A stretch of DNA of 64,000 nucleotides from Tritrichomonas musculus (GCA_039105265.1 JAPFFF010000030.1:620001-684000), one strand, 5' to 3'. Positions 38,194 to 50,000 are shown, counted from the stretch's first letter. A program made the numbers and translations. The notes: generated by a model not told the origin, from the letters alone.

Positions 38194-39273
38194 ATGAATG
38201 AATCAATCAACTATCCTTTCAAATCTAAATACAAGTACATCAAAGACACGGGCATTAAAACCGAGCCCTATATTAAGGATTACCAATTGAAGACAGTAAA
38301 GAAACTATCAAAACCTGACTTCTCATTTGAACCGTATGCGTACGAAATTGATATAATGTTTGCATTAAATAAAGCTTATTTAGTAATAATCAATGTAAAC
38401 ACCAAATACCTAATTGTTGAACCAATTGATTACAAGTCTGAGTATTATGTAATCAAAGTAATTGATAAACTAGTCAATAAAAGAAATATCAGAATTGAAA
38501 CAATTAAATGTGATGGTGAAAAGGCTTTTATATCAAATGCATTCAAAAGTTATTGCAACGGTGAAGAGCAAAGATATCAATTAGACAAACACACAATTAA
38601 ATTCAAAGCACCAAACAAAATAAAGTTAATCATTGATGATTCACCTTTCACGAATGCACATAAATGTGTTGATGCAGTAATCAGAACATTACGAAATGCT
38701 TTCGGTCAATCACAACAACGAATGACAAACAATGTATTGATACAACAAACGGTTGAATGGTACAATAACACGCCTCATGCATCTCTTCGTTTATTGAATC
38801 CTTTATACACATCATTTGACGAAGAAACTGATGAATACCTTGACAAACGACAATCAAAATACATTTATCTAACACCTCAACAGATGCAAGATGACCGCGA
38901 CCTTGAATGGCAATACATTAGAGCCAAATCAATGCAATTGAAAGAGATTCAACAAAAACAACGATTTAAAGGTCTTCTGTCATATAAACCCAAAAATATA
39001 ATACTCATTCACACCGATTACGGAAAAACAGAAAAGAAACATGAAAAGCGAAGAAGAGTATTCAATGAACTCGCTGAATTCATTTGTTATGAATCAGGAA
39101 ACGTTAAATGTAAACTATTAAATCCTTTGCGTCAAACTAACAAAACACTGAAGAACAAAACAATAATAACAGTCCCAATCATGTACACAAAATATGTTTG
39201 TTCATCAATAGATGCTTTGAATGATGATTATAAAGTATTCTTTTTGACTTATAAAACGCAAAATGAAAGCTAA
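38194..39273 (+). CDS. Retrovirus-type (rve) integrase of Polinton P2
   Basis: 359 residues. Core aspartates fit YEIDIMFA (D53) and IKCDGEKAF (D107); a helix KCVDAVIRTLRNAFG and the EWYNNTPHASLRLLNP block follow, as in Polinton and retroviral integrases. A basic C-terminal part (about 240-359) includes an SH3/chromo-like segment. It inserts DNA at 6-bp staggered sites, matching the AAAGTT and ATGCCT duplications in the window. It overlaps the next gene by 11 bases. Candidate mobiliser of C and D, whose ends share AGTAGT. Confidence 0.85.
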   Translation: MNESINYPFKSKYKYIKDTGIKTEPYIKDYQLKTVKKLSKPDFSFEPYAYEIDIMFALNKAYLVIINVNTKYLIVEPIDYKSEYYVIKVIDKLVNKRNIRIETIKCDGEKAFISNAFKSYCNGEEQRYQLDKHTIKFKAPNKIKLIIDDSPFTNAHKCVDAVIRTLRNAFGQSQQRMTNNVLIQQTVEWYNNTPHASLRLLNPLYTSFDEETDEYLDKRQSKYIYLTPQQMQDDRDLEWQYIRAKSMQLKEIQQKQRFKGLLSYKPKNIILIHTDYGKTEKKHEKRRRVFNELAEFICYESGNVKCKLLNPLRQTNKTLKNKTIITVPIMYTKYVCSSIDALNDDYKVFFLTYKTQNES

Positions 39274-39613
39274 ACAACCAATCACAAAACGATACTATCA
39301 CACACAATCAAAAGATTTTAATCTTCCTGATGATTTCGTTTATAGTCGCAACAAGAAGTACATTGTTGTTCAGTATTGTGGTGCTGTTGTCAATCAACAT
39401 ATTGTTGGTGATTTGATGGTTCATTCAGATATTGTTGAATTCATGCCTTTCTGCGACCATTTCATTATGCTTGCTAACAGACGACAAACGAAATATCGAA
39501 AATATGAGTGTCTGAACAATACAAAAAAAGAGTATCATTTATGGTTTACAGATATGAAAGGAAACGTTATTGAACCTGAATCATTTATATTCAGTTGTCT
39601 TTTGATTTATTAA
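39263..39613 (+). CDS. Small beta-rich protein, 116 aa (P2)
   Basis: Ends with EYHLWFTDMKGNVIEPESFIFSCLLIY, a pattern (h-L-x-F-T-D-x-x-G-N-x-I) found at the C-terminus of several Polinton and virophage penton/minor capsid proteins and also in the B 444-aa protein. Translationally coupled to the integrase (11-base overlap). A minor capsid role is inferred. Confidence 0.5.
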   Translation: MKAKQPITKRYYHTQSKDFNLPDDFVYSRNKKYIVVQYCGAVVNQHIVGDLMVHSDIVEFMPFCDHFIMLANRRQTKYRKYECLNNTKKEYHLWFTDMKGNVIEPESFIFSCLLIY

Positions 39614-39625
39614 TGACTATTCAAA

Positions 39626-40816
39626 ATGGATTCTAAGGTAATTTATTTAAATCCGAATCAATTGGCTGATATGAGCCGTTATAAAATTGATGATGTTGCA
39701 CCGATTACATTTGCATTGATTACAGTAGAAAAAAATAGATATTTTTTCCCTTCAATTTTCATATTTCCAAAGCAAGCTAAAAGTACAACTAAAGGTGATA
39801 TGTTAACAAGTAGACCTACATGGATAATATATCTTGATGGTGATACACCTGAAAAACCTTCATACGTGTTTACAAAAAAGATTCTTACAGGATATCAGGA
39901 ACCTATATTTATATTAATAGTTGATAATACACCAAAAGCATTAACAAAATATTATAAAAATTATAACGGTGAATCTTATTTTCATAAAACTTACTTTGCT
40001 TTCACTTCTGAATCATTCATAAAGGCATTTGATAATATTATAACTGCAGCTGATATAAACTATGACCCTAATGCAGCACAAACATATTTATCTTTTTATA
40101 TTTACGATAACCCTGAAAAAATTCCGATAATTGATTGTTATGTTAATACAACTCCTGAATCTGACAACGAGGAGATTGCAAAATCGATAACAGCAGATTT
40201 AAATCATAATACAGGTACAAAATCAATTGAAAAATCGGCTTTTAGTTTTCGAAATGATACAATAGCCGATGAATATCCTGTATTCAAACCGAGAAAAATA
40301 ACACAGGATTCAGGTTTTAATACAAAAGAATCAATATCGACTCCAAAGAGATTTGATGCAAAACTAATAAAAATGTTAGAAAAGATTTCCAATCAGCTGC
40401 AAATGCAACAATCAGAACCAATATATAAGCAATTGCCAAAAGATAACAAAGTTCACTTTTCAGCATCAGCAAAACGAACTATTCCTAATAGCTCGGAAAC
40501 ATATCAAAAAATAGTTCAACAAAATAATTCTTTACCGAATTATGAACCTATGGAAATTGAAGAAGATTGGCACGAAGAAAACCAAAATCAATCACAAGGC
40601 TTTGATTTTGAAACACCAAATCCTAATAAGACATCAAATTATTATGAACGACAACAAAACATAAATAATAATAATAATACTTTTGAAGACTTGTCAAGTG
40701 AAGAAGAATATAATCAGCAACCACAATCAACAAAACGTTATAGTTTTAGAATCGTTTCAGACCCAAATGACAAAAATAATAATAATAATAATAATGGAGG
40801 TTTTGATTTAAATTAA
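39626..40816 (+). CDS. Protein of unknown function, 396 aa (P2)
   Basis: The N-terminal about 190 residues are globular and beta-rich (RPTWIIYLDGDTPEKPSYVF, SYFHKTYFAFTSESFIKAF). The rest is disordered, rich in Asn/Gln/Ser with Asn runs near 348-352 and 385-391. Position after the penton-like gene suggests a virion component. Stops directly at the end of the convergent 764-aa gene. Confidence 0.55.
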   Translation: MDSKVIYLNPNQLADMSRYKIDDVAPITFALITVEKNRYFFPSIFIFPKQAKSTTKGDMLTSRPTWIIYLDGDTPEKPSYVFTKKILTGYQEPIFILIVDNTPKALTKYYKNYNGESYFHKTYFAFTSESFIKAFDNIITAADINYDPNAAQTYLSFYIYDNPEKIPIIDCYVNTTPESDNEEIAKSITADLNHNTGTKSIEKSAFSFRNDTIADEYPVFKPRKITQDSGFNTKESISTPKRFDAKLIKMLEKISNQLQMQQSEPIYKQLPKDNKVHFSASAKRTIPNSSETYQKIVQQNNSLPNYEPMEIEEDWHEENQNQSQGFDFETPNPNKTSNYYERQQNINNNNNTFEDLSSEEEYNQQPQSTKRYSFRIVSDPNDKNNNNNNNGGFDLN

Positions 40817-43111
40817 TTATTCATTATTCATTCTTTGATGTAATGGTTTAAGATTAACAGCAAAATCAGCATATTTATTTTTGTTCTGCAATTTACTTTC
40901 TTTGAGTTGTGCTTTGAATGCTGTGTATCCACAATTTGGATATATATCTCTTTCTATTGCTGCGGTGATTCGTTTAATGAAATTATCTTTAACGTTCTTA
41001 ATATCTTCTGGCGTTGCTTCTTTAATTCCTTCTGCATTTCGTTTCAACCTGTTATATCCTTCTTGCTTACTTACATCAACATTGAAACCAACACCAAAGA
41101 CAACATAATCAATGTAATGCATTAATTCAGTAAATTGTTTACCCCATTGACTTGGTTCAGCCTTTAATTCTCCTGATGTGATATCAATAGCTTTATCAAT
41201 AATCTTCTCAACATATGATTGAACATTCTTTCCTAATACTGAAACATATTCTTTATTGTTCTGTTGTTTCCAATATGTCCATTGTTCATATGTTAATATC
41301 TTTCCATTGAACTTATTGTCTTGAATTAGTTCTTTGAAAGGAGCATCAAAGAGATAAGCAAATAACATATTTGATACAGCAAGGTAATTGATGAGTTTCT
41401 TCAAAGGAGATAATACAAAGAATTGTTCGTCATTCCAATACACTTTCCAGACTTTAGAAAAGATTGATGACCAATAAGAACTTGGTGTAATACGTTTGCT
41501 GACTCTTGCTTTTCCCAGACCCATAGGACCGTAATAATTTTCTAGCTCTTGCATTTCTTTTCCCTTTGTTAATTTGTATTGACCAGCATCCCAATCAATT
41601 TTCTTGATATCTTTATCAAATAATGATTGAATCCATTTATTGAACGGCATTTCTTTTCTTTCTTGTTTTGTTTTAATAACAGATTTCCAAACTTTCTTGT
41701 AAGGAGAAGCAAATACAAGCTTGTATCCGTTAATGATTGAAGGATTACCGTTCCTATCAATTAAAACAACATCATCAACTTTATCACCGTTCAAGTCTGT
41801 TATTGAGTTTCCTAACGGGTCTTTGGCATTTTCTGGTAATAAACGATATCTTGGTTTACCGTCTTTATCAACTGAATTCTTACAGTATTCAATAGCTGTA
41901 TCACGACAAGCTGCATTCGGAATGTATTTGATTCTGAAGTTTCCGTTAATAATCATATCAATAAATTTATCTCTGTAATAGGATATATTACCACCAACCC
42001 GAGGTATTTCAAGCTTGTCAAATGAATCCTTTAATGTTGAGTCAACAAGAGGCATATCTTTTTTATCACGACGTCCGCGAGTATTCTTTGAGGGTTGCTT
42101 TGCATTTCTTATTAATTCATCAAGTATTTCATCATCTGCTTTGTTATCTTCTGCATATCCTTTGTATTTCCTTGCAAAAGGTGATTTAATTTCTTGTGCT
42201 TCTTCTTCATTATCAACATATCTGTATGGTTGTTTTGCAGGTGTTCTTGCATATCTGTATGCTTCGGTTGCTGCTTCATTATCATCGTGCCAATCATCTA
42301 ATTCATCATCATATAATGATTGAAGAGGTCCGTTATTATTGTTGTTGTCGTCTGCCATTTTATTAGTTGAAAAATTATTTTTATTGTGTTCCTTTGATGG
42401 TTCAATAAAAGAATCAGATAAATCATCGTTTTTCAATATTAATGACTCAGAATCTGATTCGCTTAATGTTATATTAAGTAATGAATCTTCACTGTCTTTA
42501 GGCAATTGTATTGTCGAGTCATTTTCATCAGAATCACTCGGAGTTATACGTTTTCTTCTTGGTGTTCTTCGTTTATTAGTATCAAGTGTTGGTTCATGAA
42601 TGCTTGTTCTCTTTCTTCTTCCTTTGTTGGTTTGGGGTGTTTGACTCTTTCTCGGTGGTTTGATGGGTGATGAACGAAAACCGTCAGAGCTATAATTTAA
42701 ATCATCGTTGACAACAATATTGAAGTAATTGATAATTGTATCAAGGCTTTTTTTGTCTGTTGTGTACTCTTTTAAACTAAGGAATTGATTGCCTTTACTT
42801 TTAATACCTGCATTGATTTTGTTCATCAATGAAACAAATCGACGAAACTTGACTTTCATTTCACGAATCTTTCCCACACTTCTTCCTGTATATTCATTGT
42901 TTTGTATCAAATACAACAAATTAATTAAATCATTGGGGTGTTCTAGTTTGTATGTACTGAGAAACGTGTTCTTAAAATAATCTATCGGGTCCTCTAGTTC
43001 TTCATCATCATCAGGTTTAGATACCTCACTGTCAAATATAGTATCATCATCAATATTGCTCAAATCTAAATCAAAGCTATCAGATGAATTATTTTTGTCT
43101 TGTTTTGACAT
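40817..43111 (-). CDS. Large protein with NGD-VDDVV motif, 764 aa (P2)
   Basis: Acidic, phosphorylation-prone N-terminus (SSDSFDLDLSNIDDD), basic linker RKSQTPQTNKGRRKRTS, then a globular C-terminal half from about 375. It contains ITDLNGDKVDDVVLIDRNGN and NGYKLVFASPYKKVWK (about 450-490), a calcium-loop-like motif I associate with Tlr6F-type proteins of Polintons and relatives; this link is from memory and uncertain. The following helical part (about 560-700) is unassigned. Divergent from the fibre gene with 22 bases between starts. Confidence 0.6.
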   Translation of the reverse strand: MSKQDKNNSSDSFDLDLSNIDDDTIFDSEVSKPDDDEELEDPIDYFKNTFLSTYKLEHPNDLINLLYLIQNNEYTGRSVGKIREMKVKFRRFVSLMNKINAGIKSKGNQFLSLKEYTTDKKSLDTIINYFNIVVNDDLNYSSDGFRSSPIKPPRKSQTPQTNKGRRKRTSIHEPTLDTNKRRTPRRKRITPSDSDENDSTIQLPKDSEDSLLNITLSESDSESLILKNDDLSDSFIEPSKEHNKNNFSTNKMADDNNNNNGPLQSLYDDELDDWHDDNEAATEAYRYARTPAKQPYRYVDNEEEAQEIKSPFARKYKGYAEDNKADDEILDELIRNAKQPSKNTRGRRDKKDMPLVDSTLKDSFDKLEIPRVGGNISYYRDKFIDMIINGNFRIKYIPNAACRDTAIEYCKNSVDKDGKPRYRLLPENAKDPLGNSITDLNGDKVDDVVLIDRNGNPSIINGYKLVFASPYKKVWKSVIKTKQERKEMPFNKWIQSLFDKDIKKIDWDAGQYKLTKGKEMQELENYYGPMGLGKARVSKRITPSSYWSSIFSKVWKVYWNDEQFFVLSPLKKLINYLAVSNMLFAYLFDAPFKELIQDNKFNGKILTYEQWTYWKQQNNKEYVSVLGKNVQSYVEKIIDKAIDITSGELKAEPSQWGKQFTELMHYIDYVVFGVGFNVDVSKQEGYNRLKRNAEGIKEATPEDIKNVKDNFIKRITAAIERDIYPNCGYTAFKAQLKESKLQNKNKYADFAVNLKPLHQRMNNE

Positions 43112-43133
43112 TGTTTAGTTTCTAATAAATTGA

Positions 43134-46100
43134 ATGTTTACGATTGAGCAGAGCGGACACATAACAAAAACAAATACCATTGACGGATTGATTAACGAAT
43201 ACATTAAAAGATATGTCGATAATTATGTTATCAAAGGTGATACATCGAACGGAAACGTAGGGATTTCAAACGGAAATGGAATCACTAAGGAACAATTGAA
43301 TGAAGCTGTTAACGGATTGCGTGATTATGTTATCAACAATTATGCTTTATCAACTGATATACCTGATGACTTGATTAATGAAGAATCATTGACGACAAAA
43401 ATAAATGAAGCATTAAAAGGATATGCATTGAAGACAGATATACCAGAACCAGTTGACTTGACACCGTATTATACTAGTGCACAAGCTGATGAGAAGTTTG
43501 TTGATGAGGATGAATTGGCTTATGAATTAGATAAGTATGTTTTATCAGACGACGTTGAAAATAAATTAGCTGAATTGAAAAATGACCTCGGAAACTGTTT
43601 AACGAAAGATAATTTATACAGTGATTCTAGTAAAATTGATGGATTTAATAACTTGAGATTTGAAACAGGCACTGTCAGTCATAATCTTACAAAAGACTCT
43701 GAATTTCTTACTAAAGCTCGTGATTTAGGCATATATATCTATTTCGAAAAAACGAGTGATTATACTGACGGATATTATGTGTTTTCGCGTGAAACTGATG
43801 CTTGTGTTGAATATAAATTATCTGGTACTGCAAAAAATGTAAACTACAAAGGAATTTGTATCTATTACGCAACCAGTTCAGACAATTATGATCACTTTAT
43901 AAGTAATAGCAGTAGCTGGGCACCTCCAACTGATATTATAGAGTTTTATATAATGGATAACTCATCAATCCCGACCATAGATTATACAAATAAAAAATAT
44001 GTCAGCAAAGATGACCTAAGCACTCAATTAAATGTATATGCATTGAAGACGGATATACCAGAAGTACTCAAAAATAATGAACTACAATTGAACATAAAAG
44101 AACTATTACCGGACGAAATGTTTCAGAAATTGATGGCTGATGATGATAAACCATTATCAGCTCAAGCATCAATGTGTTTAACAAGTATAGCAGCTAATGA
44201 AGGTTTTCAATCGGCTTTGGATGTTTGTGCCGAACGATATGTTCCAAAAGATGATTTGAAGAATTACATCACGAGAGATAATTTGAATGTATCAACTGAA
44301 TACACAATTGAAATCAAGACATATATGTTTCCTAATATAGGTCCAGTACCAGAAGAATATGAAGAAAACGGAATGGATACATCTCACGTTTTACCGTTCA
44401 AAGAAGGAACACATTTGGTTGGTTATAAAGTAGACAATAGTAGTAATATATTCCATTTTGATATCAGATTCAAGACAAATGAATTATATGCTGATGATGA
44501 ATATAACGTTAAACAACATGAAGCTGAAGGATTTGAAAGTGAAGGTGAGTATTTTGAATTAGTGTGGGATGAATTTACTGGGGCAATTTATGATAAATAT
44601 CAATACCTTCCGATAACAATAACATTAGCAGAAACAGAAGAAAGATTAGCATTGAAGAGTGATATACCTGAACCAATTGATTTGACACCGTATTATACTA
44701 GTGCACAAGCTGATGAGAAGTTCGTCGATGAAGATGAATTGGCTTATGAATTAGATAAGTATGAAACGAAAACAGTCGCTGAAGGCAAATATGCATTGAA
44801 AAGTGAATGTGATAATAATCTTGGTGAATATCGAAAGAAAAACGATTTGACATATTCTGCAAAATATATTCCATTAACAGTTGAATATAAAGATGAAATC
44901 ATTGATTCTGGTGATATAGAAGCTAAACAAACCGCTCATATTGAATTCTGTGAAGGTAGTAAATTGGTTGGTAAGATGCTTTCACAAGCTAATTTACCTG
45001 AAGTAATTCAAGATATTGATATCATATTCAAAACCGATGAAATCAATAAGAGCATTGATTCCGTTGATTATCCAGGTAATTATAATTGGCACATAATGTA
45101 TCTCAGTAGAGAACCAGATGTCGTGATTGCTTGGGATGATATCAATGGAATTCTTTACGGTGTACATTCTGGAATTCCCGCTATTGGTTCTGTAATCATT
45201 GACTCTGCATTTAAAGTTATTCCTGAAGATAAACTATTACTTCATAAAGATTTAAATGAATATATTCTCAAAAATAGTGAGTTGCAATTGAACCCAAAGG
45301 AACAATTACCAGAAGAAGTCATTCAGAAAATGATGGATAATGATGATAAACCATTATCAGCTAAAGCATCAATGTTTTTAACAAATATTATGGCTAATGA
45401 AGCTCTTCAGGTGTCTTTGGATTCTTGTGATGAACGATGTGTTTTAAAAGAAGGTGATTCAACTATTACAGGTACATTGTCAATATTAGCTGAAAATGCT
45501 ACAGATTCAACATTAACAAATTCATTAATATTTGGGAGAAGTTCAACTGAAAATGAAGCCGCAACATTAAGCTTTTTCGATAATTCAGGAGCTTTAGGAG
45601 TTGTTGGTAATGAAAATCTTATAAATTGGAATACAACAAATACAACTTTTTATAATAATATTGTATTATTTTATAGTAAATTAGAAATAGGAAGTAAAGA
45701 ACCTAATGGATTACTTGTTTATCAAGAAAATCCAAATTTATGTGAATCGAACATAATTCTTGGTCTTAATTCAGCAAAATGTGCAAAAATACAATATTAT
45801 AATCAAGGTAATTTAGCTTATTATAGAGTAATATTTGATAATTCAAACATATTTTCTTATGAATTTTCTACATCAGGAAGAAATACAATAATTGGTTCTA
45901 GTTTATTTGTTAACGGTAAGATAACATCAAACGGTTCAAATACAATCACACATTACTCACCGATTGAATCATCAATGAACTCTGTTAGTGATTTCGTCAT
46001 AGGTTCTCCGGTGTATATGACAGGTAAGGTTTACAAACATGTTGATGATGAATGGATACCATCAACAGCTGATGATACAACTGATTGTATTTGTAGTGTC

Positions 46101-46376
46101 AAGACTTCAGGAACATGGAAAGAGTATGTCGGTATATGTGTCAGAATCGATGACAAAAATAAATGTATAACATTTGCAAGTCATGGTGATTATCTTGTGA
46201 AAGTCAATGATTCATCATGTTATTCAATCGGGGATGAAGTGTTTATAGATAATGAAGACAATAAACTGAAAGTTCTTTCAGGAGAGACAGCAATAACATC
46301 AAAAATAAAACGCATGACTGTTGGAATCATTACAAGTATCATTGATGAAAGAACATTATCTGTATTCAAAGAGTAA
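43134..46376 (+). CDS. Fibre-like surface protein with internal duplication (P2)
   Basis: 1080 residues. Two copies of a shaft-like unit: DLTPYYTSAQADEKFVDEDE occurs at about 105-125 and again at about 515-535, and DDKPLSAQASMCLT-type segments recur near 335 and 735, so about 400 residues are duplicated. Repeats ending ALKTDIPE resemble trimeric fibre shafts. The last 140 residues (THYSPIESSMNSV to the end) are near-identical to the P1b fibre, while the preceding region (about 760-930) differs. This suggests a receptor-contact module exchanged between a fixed base and tip. No signal peptide. Confidence 0.65.
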   Translation: MFTIEQSGHITKTNTIDGLINEYIKRYVDNYVIKGDTSNGNVGISNGNGITKEQLNEAVNGLRDYVINNYALSTDIPDDLINEESLTTKINEALKGYALKTDIPEPVDLTPYYTSAQADEKFVDEDELAYELDKYVLSDDVENKLAELKNDLGNCLTKDNLYSDSSKIDGFNNLRFETGTVSHNLTKDSEFLTKARDLGIYIYFEKTSDYTDGYYVFSRETDACVEYKLSGTAKNVNYKGICIYYATSSDNYDHFISNSSSWAPPTDIIEFYIMDNSSIPTIDYTNKKYVSKDDLSTQLNVYALKTDIPEVLKNNELQLNIKELLPDEMFQKLMADDDKPLSAQASMCLTSIAANEGFQSALDVCAERYVPKDDLKNYITRDNLNVSTEYTIEIKTYMFPNIGPVPEEYEENGMDTSHVLPFKEGTHLVGYKVDNSSNIFHFDIRFKTNELYADDEYNVKQHEAEGFESEGEYFELVWDEFTGAIYDKYQYLPITITLAETEERLALKSDIPEPIDLTPYYTSAQADEKFVDEDELAYELDKYETKTVAEGKYALKSECDNNLGEYRKKNDLTYSAKYIPLTVEYKDEIIDSGDIEAKQTAHIEFCEGSKLVGKMLSQANLPEVIQDIDIIFKTDEINKSIDSVDYPGNYNWHIMYLSREPDVVIAWDDINGILYGVHSGIPAIGSVIIDSAFKVIPEDKLLLHKDLNEYILKNSELQLNPKEQLPEEVIQKMMDNDDKPLSAKASMFLTNIMANEALQVSLDSCDERCVLKEGDSTITGTLSILAENATDSTLTNSLIFGRSSTENEAATLSFFDNSGALGVVGNENLINWNTTNTTFYNNIVLFYSKLEIGSKEPNGLLVYQENPNLCESNIILGLNSAKCAKIQYYNQGNLAYYRVIFDNSNIFSYEFSTSGRNTIIGSSLFVNGKITSNGSNTITHYSPIESSMNSVSDFVIGSPVYMTGKVYKHVDDEWIPSTADDTTDCICSVKTSGTWKEYVGICVRIDDKNKCITFASHGDYLVKVNDSSCYSIGDEVFIDNEDNKLKVLSGETAITSKIKRMTVGIITSIIDERTLSVFKE

Positions 46377-46377
46377 A

Positions 46378-47016
46378 TCAAATCAAATCATGTTGATGTT
46401 TGAATCTATTAATATATACGCTAACTTTTTGATTATTTATATCGTTCATTGAAATAAATTCATTTCCTGATTTATTTGTATTGATATGAAGAATTTTATA
46501 AATATTATCAGTAATCTTTGCATAAAAAATGTCTTCATTATTAGTATCATCATGGTAATAATAATACATGTTTTCTTCAAATTCTTTCCTTTCTGTCTTT
46601 GTTTCATAGAAATCAATAACAATTGCATCATCAGGTATATCATCAATGAATTCATATTGAATACCTTTATAATTTGATTTATTTTTATTATTCTCTGAAC
46701 TTGATACAAATCGTAAATTATCAAGATGATAATCAGTTTTGATTCTATTCTTATGGTCGACTTGTGGCAGATTATTAGGGTTTTCAATAAATTGCTTTGC
46801 TACAAGAATATGTTTATAATATATTTTGTTATTTAGGTTTACACACGGATAAACATTTTGTCTGTATTCACCTTCAGCTATTATTTTTCCTGTTTTCTTA
46901 TTCTTGATGTTATAAGGGAAAGTTGTTTGTATTTCATAATCACTTTCAAAACCTTTCAAAGGTTCAAATTCAGCTTCAGTATTTTCAATTTGTGTTTGTT
47001 CAGTTGGTTGACTCAT
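46378..47016 (-). CDS. HNH endonuclease, NUMOD4-like (P2)
   Basis: 212 residues. A NUMOD4-like start (EFEPLKGFESDYEIQTTFPY), the HYKHIL-type strand (IYYKHILVAKQFIENP), the HNH core VDHKNRIKTDYHLDNLRFV (about 86-104) and NNKNKSNYKGIQYEFIDD. Convergent with the fibre gene (one base apart) and followed by polymerase on the same strand. A relative is encoded by element C (54119-54940). These nucleases often promote their own spread or exclude competitors; the role here is unknown. Confidence 0.82.
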   Translation of the reverse strand: MSQPTEQTQIENTEAEFEPLKGFESDYEIQTTFPYNIKNKKTGKIIAEGEYRQNVYPCVNLNNKIYYKHILVAKQFIENPNNLPQVDHKNRIKTDYHLDNLRFVSSSENNKNKSNYKGIQYEFIDDIPDDAIVIDFYETKTERKEFEENMYYYYHDDTNNEDIFYAKITDNIYKILHINTNKSGNEFISMNDINNQKVSVYINRFKHQHDLI

Positions 47017-47022
47017 TTATAA

Positions 47023-47031
47023 CAAAAATAA
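47023..47031 (-). promoter_or_regulatory. TTATTTTTG box upstream of the P2 HNH gene
   Basis: TTATTTTTG on the coding strand, six bases before the ATG, identical in placement to P1b 19251-19259. Confidence 0.5.
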
Positions 47032-47070
47032 AAAATTGATTTTTTAAAATAAAATCATCAAATTAATTGT

Positions 47071-50000
47071 TTAATGATTCTCAATGAAATAATCCTTTGC
47101 AGTGAAACCATTGACATAAGGACAACAACAATGATTCGATAATACCAACATTTTTGAATGTGCTGCTGTTAAAGCATTTTTGATAACAGTTATTTTACTC
47201 ATCAGTTGTGAATTCAATTGAAGGTTTATATTTTTGCCTTTCATTATTGATTGCTTATCAATGACATTTTTATAATCACTTGATTTGATGTTGTTCTTCT
47301 TCAATGATATACCTTTGAGTTTTAATGAAATTGTTTTGTCATCTGACCAAATCGTATAACACTTAGCGCATAAAGCAACTTGATTTGCTCCAAACTTTTC
47401 TACACAGCATCCGAGTATCTTTTTCTCATCATATACATCATTGATTGCAGGGTTTGGCATGAAGCTATAAATGTGTTTATCATAAAATGTTTTGTCTTTG
47501 ATAACGTAATCAAACAACTGGTCAATCGGTTTATTCATATCACCAGCGATAGACATGTAAAGGCTGTCCGTATCGACTGAGTTGAAATGAATCTTATTCA
47601 TGTCAATGCATTTGTAAAGAAAGTCATAAAGGAAAGTCAAATACCAGTATTTCGCATTGTCTAATGTCCAAAATGATTCCTGAAGACATGTATTACATTT
47701 GAATGAATGAGGTTGTGATTGTATCAAATAACAATCATTTGACAATTTACATCCATTGCGATAAGTATCGGATGCTATCAATTGAAAGGCTTTATTTTTA
47801 TCAACAATTCTGACTTTATTAAAGTTCTCTGAATTCATACCGTCATATCCGTAAGATCCGTTCATGCTAATCTTGTAAAACTTTTCGTTTCCGTGTGCCT
47901 TTCCTGACAATATATCTTGACGCTTCTTCATAAACTCACAAACAAATTGATTGAATCCGTCATGAGCTTCATATAAACTTAAGCTCTTAATGTCATCAAC
48001 TATAAGTCCGTGGTCAATTAAAAACCATAAAAGGTAATTCGAGAACGTCATAAACGTACCACATGTATCAAGCAACATTGTCAGCTTTCTTGTTTCTTTA
48101 TCTGCTGAATTCAGTTTATTGTCTTTCATGTATTTGTACATATAACTTCCTATCGTTTGTTCATCATTCATTATATTGATATTTCTAAACACAGGAGGAA
48201 AGTTAATCAAATCATTGATTTTATTCTTTGGGCATCTTAATTTGACTTCAGCTTTGAATATAAACTCAGGGTTTGCATCAAATCGTTTCTTTGATTGAAT
48301 GATATTCATTGCAGCATTGAATACCTTTTCATTCTTGTTTCCATCTTCATCATAAACATCAAATCGTTTTATAAATGAACCAGGCATGTACATGATTCCT
48401 CCTTGATAGGGATTGAATGAATGTTTTACTGAACTGAATGATGAAGGATACAATGAATTGAAATCAATACCAGCAACATGAGAGACAGTGTTTGAAGTGT
48501 CATAGCTGATGATTCTGTCATTAACGGCATCATATTTGAGTTTATTGATTAATGTTTGACCTCTAATGTTCACTCGATGAAGTACATTTGATAAACCTCC
48601 TGTTATGTTCTCTCTCAAGTTGTAATATTCTTTTTCATCAGTTATGAGTGTTGGCAGGTGATGGAGCTTGCAGAATTTCTTCAATTGTATTTTGGTTCTT
48701 GTTATCTTATCATCATCTCTTTGTCTCAAACGATTACATTCAGCACAAGCCAACAAACAGTTATCAATCTGATGTCCTTTGTTGTTATCTATTCGGTCAA
48801 GAGTTGGTTTGTTGTTGTAAGTAAAGTGTTCACCACACAAATGACATTTACCAGTTTCATTTGATTCATACAATTTCATGAATGCATCAAAATCTTTTTC
48901 ACTAACACATTTTGATATATCACGTTGATTTTGATTTGATTGAAGCGATGAATCGCCTTTTTGCGAGCAAAAATTATGTTTCATGTCTTGCTTTCGATAG
49001 TTATCACATTTATTTAACCACCATTTCATTGATGGTTTGAATGTATTCATCTTGTTTATGGTTTCATAGTCATTCTTCGGGTTGAAATCTTTGTAAGCAA
49101 GAGCATATTTGATACATGATGCGTTCTTTGACAATGAAAGATTGCTAATCAAATCAACTTTATATTCAGAATTCATTTGAATAAGGTTGTCAATAGGTTT
49201 AATCATCATTTCAACATCATTGTCATTGTATGATAACAAATAATCCCAACGTGTTGCAAACCTCTTTGAATCAATCAAATACTCTTCATAATCAGCTTTT
49301 GTTAATGGATTCTTTTGATTGAGATAACTGTAAAAGTCTTTGTATTCAAATGGTTCACTCTTTGATAACACTTCATTATAATTCTCGCTGTTGATTGCTT
49401 CATAAGGAAAGACACCTTTCGAACTGTTAGATATACCACCAAAATCAATGCCAAACTGTTTGAGTGTTCCTCCTGCAACAAATGCTTGTGCATCAATGAA
49501 TCGTAATCGAATAGGGTACTTTGATGATTTCAATATGAATTGTTTCAATGATGTAGCTGTTCCAATCATTCCACTATCGATAGACCAATGATTTTTAATC
49601 AATTGCTCTTTGAATAAGTTTGAATCAAATCGTGATGAATTAAAACCGAATACTGTTATTGTTTTCAATGATGAATCTATTTTATTGAGTTCTTCTTCCG
49701 ATTTATCTTTAATAAAGCTCTTCAAATGATTCAATTTATCAACATACACATCACAGCCAACAACAAATAGCCAGTCAATCCATTTGGCAATGAATTCATT
49801 TGTTCTTATATCAAAGTTCTTTGTTATCAAACCTTTATCAAGTTTCACACATGATGAAACACTCAAAGGAATCAATCGAGAATTGATAACTGATTTATCA
49901 CTGACTTTCTTTTCAATCTTTTGTTCCATTGTTTCAAAATCATAAGTGATATAATGAATTGTTGGCTTCCATGATAAACCGTATGAAAGACAATACAAAT

